A stretch of DNA of 64,000 nucleotides from NCBI RefSeq assembly GCF_001423525.1, contig NZ_LMOI01000018.1, positions 507,435-571,434 of the forward strand. The letters are read 5' to 3'. Numbering within the stretch: position 1 is the stretch's first letter; every line of letters begins with the position of its first letter. A model generated the notes under the pieces. It was not told the DNA's origin and did no database searches. It worked only from the letters and a program-made list of their open reading frames with translations. This stretch comes from Arthrobacter sp. Leaf137 (GTDB lineage Bacteria > Actinomycetota > Actinomycetes > Actinomycetales > Micrococcaceae). A program made the position numbers and the translations under genes. Below, one piece after another: positions 29,136 to 36,647 of this stretch.

Positions 29136-30077
29136 ATGTCATCAATGACGAGACCTTCCACCGGGGCGGTGGTGACATCGCCCCCAGCAGCGGCAAACCC
29201 GCCACGGACGCGTAAACGCCGGGTTGACCCGCTCTACTACTTCTTCCTGTTCCCGTCCCTGGCGATCTTCACGCTCGCCGTCACGCTGCCTGCCGTGCTG
29301 GGCTTCGTCTACAGCTTCACCAACTCCGTGGGGTTCGGCGACTTTGAATTCATCGGCATCCGGAACTTCATCGCCGTGTTCCGGGATGACGGAATCCTCG
29401 GATCCTACGGATTCACGCTCGCTTTCTCGCTCGTGACGGTCATCCTGGTGAACGTTGTGGCCTTCTTCCTGGCCCTGGGGCTCACGTCCCGCATCCGCTT
29501 CCGCGCCGCGCTGCGTACCGTGTTCGTGATCCCGATGGTGATATCCGGCATCGTCATCGCCTTCGTGTTCCAGTACCTCTTTTCGAATTCGCTGCCGCTG
29601 GCGGGCCAGGGCCTGGGCATCGAGCCGCTCGCCACGAGCATCCTGGCCAACCCCGACCTTGCCTGGCTGGCGATCGTCCTGGTCACGGCATGGCAGTCGA
29701 TTCCGAGCGCCATGCTGATCTACATCGCAGGGCTCCTCACCGTTTCCCCGGAGGTCTACGAGGCAAGCTCCATCGACGGAGCAACCCCCTGGCACAACCT
29801 CCGGCACATCACCCTGCCGCTGGTGGCCGGGTACGCCGTGATCAACACGGTCCTCGGCTTCAAGAACTACCTCAACACCTACGACATCATCGTGGGCCTG
29901 ACCGACGGCGGCCCCGGAGTCTCCACGCGCAGCGTCGCCATGGCGATCTTCCGCGGCTTCGAAGGCGGCGATTACGCCTACCAGATGGCCAACGCCGTGA
30001 TCTTCTTCCTCATCAGCGTCACCATCGCAGTCATCCAGCTCCGCTTCACCCGTGGCAAAGGAGGGATCGCAGCATGA
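29136..30077 (+). CDS. ABC sugar transporter permease (MalF-type)
   Basis: A 313-residue inner membrane protein with six predicted helices. The cytoplasmic EAA loop reads YEASSIDGATPWHNLRHITLPL (residues about 208-229), the contact for the ATPase. I took ATG 29136, with a GAGGA ribosome site; the open frame upstream lies inside the binding-protein gene. Its stop overlaps the next permease start (ATGA). Confidence 0.95.
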   Translation: MSSMTRPSTGAVVTSPPAAANPPRTRKRRVDPLYYFFLFPSLAIFTLAVTLPAVLGFVYSFTNSVGFGDFEFIGIRNFIAVFRDDGILGSYGFTLAFSLVTVILVNVVAFFLALGLTSRIRFRAALRTVFVIPMVISGIVIAFVFQYLFSNSLPLAGQGLGIEPLATSILANPDLAWLAIVLVTAWQSIPSAMLIYIAGLLTVSPEVYEASSIDGATPWHNLRHITLPLVAGYAVINTVLGFKNYLNTYDIIVGLTDGGPGVSTRSVAMAIFRGFEGGDYAYQMANAVIFFLISVTIAVIQLRFTRGKGGIAA

Positions 30078-30961
30078 GCACCGCGACCCGCACCATCCCA
30101 GCAAAACCTTCGGCCACCGGGAAACGGCGGTTCGGCGGCGGCCAGGAGCGTACCAACTGGCCGGCAACCGCCATCCTGATTGTCTGCACCCTCGGCGTGC
30201 TCGTCCCGCTGTACGTCACCGTCAGCATGGCGTTCAAGACCACGGGCCAGGCCGTCGACGGCAACGCGTTTTCGCTGCCCAGCCCCCTGACCTTTGACAG
30301 CTTCGTCCAAGCCTGGACCCTGACGAACTTCTCCCGCGGCTTTGCGATCTCCGTCTTCGTGTCGGTCATCGCGGTGGTGGGGGAGATCGTGGTGTCGGCC
30401 CTGGCAGCCTACGCAATCGTCCGGAACTGGGACCGCAAACTCTTCCGCTGGTCATTCTTCTACCTGCTCGCGGCAATGTTCATCCCGTTCCCCGTGGTGG
30501 CACTCCCGCAGATCCAGCTCACGGGCCTGGTGGGACTCGACAACCCCCTCGGCGTCGCCATCCTGCACATCGTTTTTGCCCTGGCCTTCAACACCATGCT
30601 GTTCACGGCCTTCCTGCGCTCCATCCCGCTCGAGCTGGAGGAAAGCATGCGCATGGATGGCGCGGGGACGTGGCAGGTGTTCTGGCGGCTCATCTTCCCG
30701 CTGCTCGGGCCCATGAGCGCCACGGTGGGCATCTTCGCCTTCATCGCCTCCTGGAACGACTTCATGATGCCCTCACTCATCATTTCCGACCCCGAAATGC
30801 AGACCATTCCGGTACTGCAGAAGATCTTCCAGACGCAGTTCAGCAACAGCTACAACGTGGCGTTCGCCTCGTACCTGATGGCCATGGCGCCCGCCATCGT
30901 GGTCTACCTGTTTACCCAGCGCTGGGTCATGTCCGGCCTCACCCAGGGCGCCGTCAAGTAA
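30074..30961 (+). CDS. ABC sugar transporter permease (MalG-type)
   Basis: A 295-residue permease with six helices and an EAA loop ELEESMRMDGAGTWQVFWRLIFPL. It pairs with the upstream MalF-type protein, overlapping it by 4 bases. No ATPase gene is in this locus, so the pair probably borrows a shared MsmK/MalK-type ATPase encoded elsewhere, as is common for this transporter class in actinobacteria. Confidence 0.95.
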   Translation: MSTATRTIPAKPSATGKRRFGGGQERTNWPATAILIVCTLGVLVPLYVTVSMAFKTTGQAVDGNAFSLPSPLTFDSFVQAWTLTNFSRGFAISVFVSVIAVVGEIVVSALAAYAIVRNWDRKLFRWSFFYLLAAMFIPFPVVALPQIQLTGLVGLDNPLGVAILHIVFALAFNTMLFTAFLRSIPLELEESMRMDGAGTWQVFWRLIFPLLGPMSATVGIFAFIASWNDFMMPSLIISDPEMQTIPVLQKIFQTQFSNSYNVAFASYLMAMAPAIVVYLFTQRWVMSGLTQGAVK

Positions 30962-31010
30962 CTTCTCCGCCCGGACCCACCCACAGAACACCAGACGTAA
31001 AGGAACCTTC

Positions 31011-32729
31011 GTGACCACCACCGCCATCACGGCACCCCGCACCGCCGCCACCTTCCAGGACGATCCCAACTGGTGGCGCCAGGCCTCCGTCTACCAGATC
31101 TATCCCCGCAGCTTCTCCGACTCCAACGGCGACGGCATCGGCGACCTCAACGGCATCACCGCCAAGGTCCCGTACCTGACGGAACTGGGCGTCGACGCGG
31201 TTTGGCTGAGCCCCTTCTACCCCTCCGCCCTTGCCGACGGCGGCTACGACGTGGACGACTACCGCAACGTGGACCCCAAGCTGGGCACCCTTGAGGATTT
31301 CGACGCCATGGCCGGCGCCCTGCACGCGGCAGGGATCAAGCTGATCGTTGACATCGTGCCCAACCACTCCTCCGACCGCCACGAGTGGTTCCGGGAAGCC
31401 CTGGCCGCACCCAAGGGGTCCGCGGCCCGCAGCCGCTACATCTTCCGCGACGGGCTGGGCGAGAATGGTGAACTGCCGCCGTCGGACTGGGACTCGGTCT
31501 TCGGCGGCCCGGTGTGGGAGCGCATCACCGAACCGGACGGGACACCGGGTCAGTGGTACATGCACATCTTCGCCAAGGAACAGCCCGACTTCAACTGGGA
31601 CAACCCGGAGGTCCGCGCGGACTTCCTGGAGACCCTCCGCTTCTGGTCCGACCGGGGCGTGGACGGCTTCCGCATCGACGTCGCCCACGCACTTACCAAG
31701 AACCTCGAGGGGACCCTGCCCTCCAAGGCTGACCTCGACGCCCGGGGCGAGGCGCTGTTCCTTGCCGGCGAGCACCCGTACTGGGACCGCAACGAAGTCC
31801 ACGGGATCTACGCCGAGTGGCGCACGCTCTTCAACGAGTACAACCCGCCGCGCACCGCCGTCGCCGAGGCCTGGGTGCACGCGGACCGCCGTGCCAGGTA
31901 CGCCAGCCCGGATGGACTGGGCCAGGCCTTCAACTTCGACCTCCTGCAGGCAGACTTCGACGCGGGACAGTTCCGCAGGACCGTCACCAAGAACCTCGCC
32001 GAGGCCGAAGCATCCGGCGCCTCGTCCACGTGGGTTTTCTCCAACCACGACGTCGTCCGGCACGCCACCCGCTACGGACTTCCAGTGTCCGAATCTTCGG
32101 CGGAGGGGGAGATCATGGCCGGCCAGGCCGGCAAGCGCTGGCTGCTTGAGGGCGGCCGGCAGGAAGATGTGGACATCGAGCTTGGACTGCGCCGCGCCCG
32201 CGCCGCGTCGCTGCTGATGTTTGCCCTCCCGGGCTCCGCCTACCTGTACCAGGGCGAGGAGCTGGGCCTGCAGGAAGTCGGCAGCGAAATCCCCGACGCA
32301 GAGCGCCAGGACCCGGCCTTCTTCCGCAACAAGGGCGTCGAAATCGGCCGCGACGGCTGCCGCGTCCCGCTGCCCTGGAGCGCAGGCGGCAGTTCCTTCG
32401 GGTTCGGTCCGGGCGGCTCCCACCTGCCACAGCCCGAATGGTTCGCGGGCACCTCGGTGGAAGCCCAGGAAAACCGGGAAGACTCCACCCTGTCCCTCTA
32501 CCGCCGGGCGCTGTCCCTGCGGTGGGAACTGCAGTCAGCCGAGACCCTGGAATGGCTGGAAACCGGACGGGATGACGTGCTGGCCTTCCGGCGGCCCAAC
32601 GGCTGGACCTCGGTAACGAACTTCGGCACCGCGCCGTTCGCGCTGCCCGCCGGCCGCCTGCTGGTGGCCAGCTCGCCCGCGGAAAACGGTGAACTGCCCG
32701 GAGCGGCCACCGCCTGGCTGCAGGCCTAG
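31011..32729 (+). CDS. GH13 alpha-glucosidase (oligo-alpha-glucosidase type)
   Basis: A 572-residue intracellular glycosidase of family 13. The catalytic residues are Asp223 (GFRIDVAHA), Glu286 (AVAEAWV) and Asp347 (FSNHDVVRH). The N-terminal segment WWRQASVYQIYPRSFSDSNGDGIGDLNGI is typical of alpha-glucosidases and oligo-1,6-glucosidases. No signal peptide is seen. GTG 31011 has an AAAGGAA ribosome site. It would release glucose from imported alpha-glucosides; the neighbouring kinase then phosphorylates the glucose. Exact linkage preference is not visible. Confidence 0.94.
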   Translation: MTTTAITAPRTAATFQDDPNWWRQASVYQIYPRSFSDSNGDGIGDLNGITAKVPYLTELGVDAVWLSPFYPSALADGGYDVDDYRNVDPKLGTLEDFDAMAGALHAAGIKLIVDIVPNHSSDRHEWFREALAAPKGSAARSRYIFRDGLGENGELPPSDWDSVFGGPVWERITEPDGTPGQWYMHIFAKEQPDFNWDNPEVRADFLETLRFWSDRGVDGFRIDVAHALTKNLEGTLPSKADLDARGEALFLAGEHPYWDRNEVHGIYAEWRTLFNEYNPPRTAVAEAWVHADRRARYASPDGLGQAFNFDLLQADFDAGQFRRTVTKNLAEAEASGASSTWVFSNHDVVRHATRYGLPVSESSAEGEIMAGQAGKRWLLEGGRQEDVDIELGLRRARAASLLMFALPGSAYLYQGEELGLQEVGSEIPDAERQDPAFFRNKGVEIGRDGCRVPLPWSAGGSSFGFGPGGSHLPQPEWFAGTSVEAQENREDSTLSLYRRALSLRWELQSAETLEWLETGRDDVLAFRRPNGWTSVTNFGTAPFALPAGRLLVASSPAENGELPGAATAWLQA

Positions 32730-32730
32730 C

Positions 32731-33507
32731 GTGGGGTTCGGGCTGGGGATCGACGTCGGCGGGACCTGGATTAAAGGGGCTGCCGTCAACCTTGACAGCG
32801 GCATCCCTGCCGGCGCCGTGCGCCGGCTCCGCACACCGGCGGGCGGCACTGTGGAAGCCGTCGCGGACACCCTGGACCGGCTGCTCGGCGAGCTCGAAAC
32901 TCAGGCACCACTATCTCCGGACCGGCCCATCGGCGTCGCCATCCCTTCGATTGTCCGGAACGGGGTGGCGGCGTCCGCGGCAAACATGGACCGCAGCTGG
33001 ATCGGGCTTGATGTGCGGTCCTTCCTCGAGGCCCGGCTGGGACGTGCCATGTGCGTGGTCAACGATGCTGACGCTGCGGGCCTGGCGGAAGTCCGTTACG
33101 GGGCGGGGCAGGACGTCTCCGGCACGGTGCTGGTCCTGACCCTGGGAACCGGCATCGGATCGGCACTCATCGTCGACGGCAGGCTGGTGCCCAACCTCGA
33201 GCTGGGACACCTGGAAGTGGGCGGCCGCAAGGCGGAATCCCGGGCGTCCGCCCTTGCCCGCGAGAACGAGGGTCTTGGCTGGCCGGAGTACGCCGTGAGG
33301 CTGCAGCAATACCTGCAGCACGTGGAGTTCCTCTTCTCACCGGACCTCATCATCCTGGGCGGCGGCATTTCGGCGTGCAGCAGCGAGTTCCTCCCCCGGC
33401 TGTCCCTGCGCAGCCCGGTGGTCCCCGCCGGTTTGGAAAACTCCGCAGGGGTGGTGGGCGCCGCCCTGTACGCCGCGGCAGGGCGGGATGCGCTGCTCCC
33501 CGCCTGA
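32731..33507 (+). CDS. ppgK: Polyphosphate glucokinase
   Basis: A 258-residue ROK-family kinase. The N-terminal phosphate motif is GIDVGGTWIKGA. The segments NMDRSWIGLDV, VNDADAAGLAEVRYGAG, TLGTGIGSALIVDG and ELGHLEVGGRKAE closely follow actinobacterial PpgK, which phosphorylates glucose with inorganic polyphosphate (or ATP). GTG 32731 starts right after the alpha-glucosidase stop (1 base apart), so the two are translationally coupled and functionally linked. The ribosome site is weak, as is usual for coupled genes. Confidence 0.92.
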   Translation: MGFGLGIDVGGTWIKGAAVNLDSGIPAGAVRRLRTPAGGTVEAVADTLDRLLGELETQAPLSPDRPIGVAIPSIVRNGVAASAANMDRSWIGLDVRSFLEARLGRAMCVVNDADAAGLAEVRYGAGQDVSGTVLVLTLGTGIGSALIVDGRLVPNLELGHLEVGGRKAESRASALARENEGLGWPEYAVRLQQYLQHVEFLFSPDLIILGGGISACSSEFLPRLSLRSPVVPAGLENSAGVVGAALYAAAGRDALLPA

Positions 33508-33529
33508 TCCCGAACCGGTATACGTCGCA

Positions 33530-33635
33530 GGGCCGCTGAATTTCCCCTGGCTTGGCCCGCGGCGCAGGGCGGACGACGGCGCGTTGCCGGGACGCGCCGT
33601 CGTCCGCCCTGAAAGGTGGGGAAAGTCAGCGGCCC
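33530..33635. repeat. Nested long inverted repeat between ppgK and the amylosucrase gene
   Basis: Outer arms 33530-33547 and 33618-33635 (18 bases, one mismatch) enclose perfect 17-base inner arms 33567-33583 and 33593-33609 with a 9-base loop. Together they could fold into one long interrupted hairpin. It begins 22 bases past the ppgK stop, so it could end that operon, but there is no T-run on either side. Confidence 0.85.
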
Positions 33636-33738
33636 GCACCTGCCGCGCCACACCCCAAAGTGTGACGTGGCATACTTCGGTACAAAAGCCGGCTGCTTCA
33701 TTCAGGGCACGCCCGGCGTCAGCGGAAAGGGCCGTGAC

Positions 33739-35652
33739 ATGCAGGAATCCGTCAGCGTGGAGGACAGCCCGCGGCAGCAGGTTCTGGCAGCACTGGCCAG
33801 CGAACAGGCTGCCGGTCTCGCGGCGGACCCTGACTTCCACCGGCGGCTGGACCGGTACCTCCGGCTGCTGACCGGCCTGTTCCGCCCGCTGTACGGCACC
33901 CGGGCGGACTGGCAGGACCAGCTGGCAGCCCTGGTGGTCCAGGCCGCCCGGTCCTGGCAGGAGCGCGCCCCGGAACTCAAAGCCCTGGACGCTGAGCGGG
34001 AGGCAAACCCGCACTGGTTCCAGTCCAACGGCATGCTGGGCGGCGTCTGCTACGTGGACCGCTACGCGGAGAGCCTGGAAGGGGTTCGCAGCAGCATCCC
34101 CTATTTCAAGGAACTCGGCCTCACCTACCTGCACCTGATGCCGCTGTTCCTGGCACCCGAGCCGCATTCGGACGGCGGCTATGCGGTGTCCAGCTACCGG
34201 CAGGTCAACCCCAAACTGGGCACCATGGAACAGCTGCGTTCACTCGCGGCCGAGCTGCGCAGCAACGGGATCAGCCTGGTGGTGGACTTCATTTTCAACC
34301 ACACCTCGGACGAACACTTGTGGGCCAGGAAAGCCGCCTCGGGAGACCTGGAGTACAGCGACTACTACTGGATCTTCCCGGACCGGACCATGCCCGACGC
34401 CTTCGAGCAGGACGTCCGGGAGATCTTCCCCGAGAACCACCCGGGTTCCTTCATCCGCATGGAGGACGGCCGCTGGGTGTGGGCCACGTTCCACACGTAC
34501 CAGTGGGATTTGAACTACTCGAACCCCGACGTGTTCCGGGCCATGGCGGGCGAGATGCTGTTCCTGGCCAACCAGGGCGTGGACATCCTGCGCATGGATG
34601 CCGTGGCGTTCATCTGGAAGCAGCTGGGCACCACCTGCGAGAACCTTCCCGAGGCCCACACCCTGCTCCGGGCCTTCAACGCGGTGTGCCGGCTCGCGGC
34701 GCCGTCGCTACTGTTCAAGTCGGAGGCAATCGTGCACCCGGACGAGGTGGCGCTCTACATCGACCCCGCCGAATGCCAGCTCTCCTACAACCCGCTGCAG
34801 ATGGCGCTCATCTGGGAATCCCTGGCCACCCGGGATGTGTCCCTATTGGCGCAGGCGCTCGAACGCCGGCACAAGATCCCGGACGGCACCGCCTGGGTGA
34901 ACTACGTCCGCAGCCACGACGACATCGGGTGGACCTTCGCCGACGAGGACGCCGCCGAACTGGGCATCAACGGCTTCGACCACCGCCGCTTCCTGAACTC
35001 GTTCTACGTCAACCGGTTCCCCGGCAGTTTCGCCCGCGGCGTGCCGTTCCAGGACAACCCCCGCACCGGGGACTGCAGGATTTCAGGGACGACGGCGTCG
35101 CTGTGCGGCCTGGAGGACAGTCCGGCGGAAGCGGTGGAACGGATCCTCCTGGCCCACTCGGTCCCGTTCAGCACCGGCGGCATCCCGCTGCTCTACCTGG
35201 GCGACGAGGTAGGGCAGGTCAACGACTATGGCTACGCCGGCGAACCCGGCCACGGGGAGGACAGCCGCTGGGTGCACCGCCCGCACTATCCGTCGGCGCA
35301 GTACAAACTTCGCAACGACCCTTCCACGCCCGCGGGTGCTGTCTACGCGGGGCTGCGCCGGATGACGGAAGTCCGGGCCGGCACCCCCGAACTGGCGGGC
35401 ACGCAGCTGATCGACTTCGCCACGCACAACCGCTCGGTGCTGGCGTACCAGCGGCCCGGCGCTTCTCCGGAAAGCACCCGGGTGCTGGCCCTGGCCAACT
35501 TCAGCGACTCCGCCCAGGACCTGCCGGCAGAAACGTTCGGCGGGTTCGCCCCGGCCGCCGTCGACCTTCTCTCCGAAGCTGCGGTGCAGCTGGACGGGGG
35601 CGTCACGCTCCTCCCCCGGCAGTACCTCTGGCTGCGCGTCACGCCCGTCTAG
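33739..35652 (+). CDS. Amylosucrase
   Basis: A 637-residue GH13 enzyme. The catalytic residues Asp287 (LRMDAVAF), Glu329 (FKSEAIV) and Asp394 (VRSHDDIGW) are each one residue off the Neisseria polysaccharea amylosucrase numbers (286, 328, 393), and the length matches too. The helical N-terminal domain (about 1-90) is also present. Amylosucrase builds alpha-1,4-glucan from sucrose and releases fructose, or moves glucosyl units to acceptors. ATG 33739 has a GGAAAGG ribosome site. The gene is separated from ppgK by a large hairpin and may have its own promoter. Confidence 0.93.
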   Translation: MQESVSVEDSPRQQVLAALASEQAAGLAADPDFHRRLDRYLRLLTGLFRPLYGTRADWQDQLAALVVQAARSWQERAPELKALDAEREANPHWFQSNGMLGGVCYVDRYAESLEGVRSSIPYFKELGLTYLHLMPLFLAPEPHSDGGYAVSSYRQVNPKLGTMEQLRSLAAELRSNGISLVVDFIFNHTSDEHLWARKAASGDLEYSDYYWIFPDRTMPDAFEQDVREIFPENHPGSFIRMEDGRWVWATFHTYQWDLNYSNPDVFRAMAGEMLFLANQGVDILRMDAVAFIWKQLGTTCENLPEAHTLLRAFNAVCRLAAPSLLFKSEAIVHPDEVALYIDPAECQLSYNPLQMALIWESLATRDVSLLAQALERRHKIPDGTAWVNYVRSHDDIGWTFADEDAAELGINGFDHRRFLNSFYVNRFPGSFARGVPFQDNPRTGDCRISGTTASLCGLEDSPAEAVERILLAHSVPFSTGGIPLLYLGDEVGQVNDYGYAGEPGHGEDSRWVHRPHYPSAQYKLRNDPSTPAGAVYAGLRRMTEVRAGTPELAGTQLIDFATHNRSVLAYQRPGASPESTRVLALANFSDSAQDLPAETFGGFAPAAVDLLSEAAVQLDGGVTLLPRQYLWLRVTPV

Positions 35653-35663
35653 ACCCGCGCTTC

Positions 35664-35729
35664 CCCAACCAGGTAGCAGCAGGTGTCGGTTTGGGGGCCC
35701 AAGACAGCATTTGCTGCTACTCAGTTGGG
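35664..35729. repeat. 66-bp palindromic element, copy A
   Basis: An imperfect palindrome with outer ends CCCAAC...GTTGGG, inner GTAGCAGCA / TGCTGCTAC and a central GGGGGCCC. It starts 12 bases past the amylosucrase stop and ends 32 bases before prephenate dehydratase. A second copy in opposite orientation lies at 44947-45012. This looks like a REP-type dispersed element; it may also act as a terminator. Confidence 0.85.
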
Positions 35730-35761
35730 CGGGCGGGGCGGCGCGTGAAACCATACGGACC

Positions 35762-36619
35762 ATGGCCCAAAAGATTGCGTACCAGGGTGAGCCCGGCGCC
35801 AACTCCAATATCGCGTGCAAGCAGATGTTCCCCCACATGGACAGCGTCCCCTGCGCCAGCTTCGAGGACGCCTTTGAACTGGTCTCCAGCGGCGAGGCGG
35901 ACCTGGCCATGATCCCCATCGAGAACTCCATCGCCGGCCGGGTGGCGGACATCCACATCCTGCTGCCGCAGTCCAACCTGCAGATAGTGGGCGAATTCTT
36001 CCTGCCCATCCACTTCGACCTGCTGGGTATCCCGGGCAGCACCATCGAGGGTGCCACCGAGGTCCACAGCCACATCCACGCCCTGGGCCAGTGCCGGAAG
36101 CTCATCCGCGAGCACGGCCTCAAACCCGTCATCGCGGGCGACACCGCCGGGTCCGCCCGCGAGGTGGCGGAGTGGAACGATCCCCGCAAGCTTTCCCTCG
36201 CTCCCCCGCTGGCCGCCCAGATCTACGGCCTCGACGTTCTCGCCTCCAGGGTGGAGGACGATCCCTCCAACACCACCCGCTTCGTGGTCCTGGCCCGGGA
36301 AACCGCGCTGCCGGCCAGGGATGAACTTCCCGGACCGGCAGTCACCAGCTTCGTGTTCCGCGTCCGCAACGTGCCCAGTGCCCTGTACAAGGCGCTGGGC
36401 GGGTTCGCCACGAACGGCGTGAACATGACGCGGCTGGAGAGCTACATGGTGGGCGACGAGTTCGCGGCCACCATGTTCATGGCCGACGTCGAAGCGCACC
36501 CGGAGGACACTCCCCTTCGGCTGGCGCTCGAGGAACTGGAGTTCTTCACCACCGAGGTGCGGATCCTCGGGGTGTACGCCGCGGCGGACCACCGGGCGGC
36601 CCGCACCCCGGCGGCCTGA
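35762..36619 (+). CDS. pheA: Prephenate dehydratase
   Basis: Converts prephenate to phenylpyruvate in phenylalanine synthesis. The 285-residue protein has the prephenate dehydratase domain (IAYQGEPGANS at the start, MIPIENSIAGRVADIH, and DDPSNTTRFVVL with the TRF motif). A C-terminal ACT domain for phenylalanine feedback follows (TSFVFRVRNVPSALYKALGGFATNGVNMTRLES). ATG 35762 is chosen from the conserved N-terminus; the ribosome site is weak. No other aromatic biosynthesis gene is adjacent. Confidence 0.95.
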   Translation: MAQKIAYQGEPGANSNIACKQMFPHMDSVPCASFEDAFELVSSGEADLAMIPIENSIAGRVADIHILLPQSNLQIVGEFFLPIHFDLLGIPGSTIEGATEVHSHIHALGQCRKLIREHGLKPVIAGDTAGSAREVAEWNDPRKLSLAPPLAAQIYGLDVLASRVEDDPSNTTRFVVLARETALPARDELPGPAVTSFVFRVRNVPSALYKALGGFATNGVNMTRLESYMVGDEFAATMFMADVEAHPEDTPLRLALEELEFFTTEVRILGVYAAADHRAARTPAA

Positions 36620-36647
36620 AGCCAGGGACTGGCCCGGGCCCCCGGTT

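Noticed and set aside
32689-32730. Earlier start for polyphosphate glucokinase inside the alpha-glucosidase gene
   Set aside because: The conserved GIDVGGT motif sits right after GTG 32731, as in relatives; the added 14 residues read PERPPPGCRPS and look non-coding.
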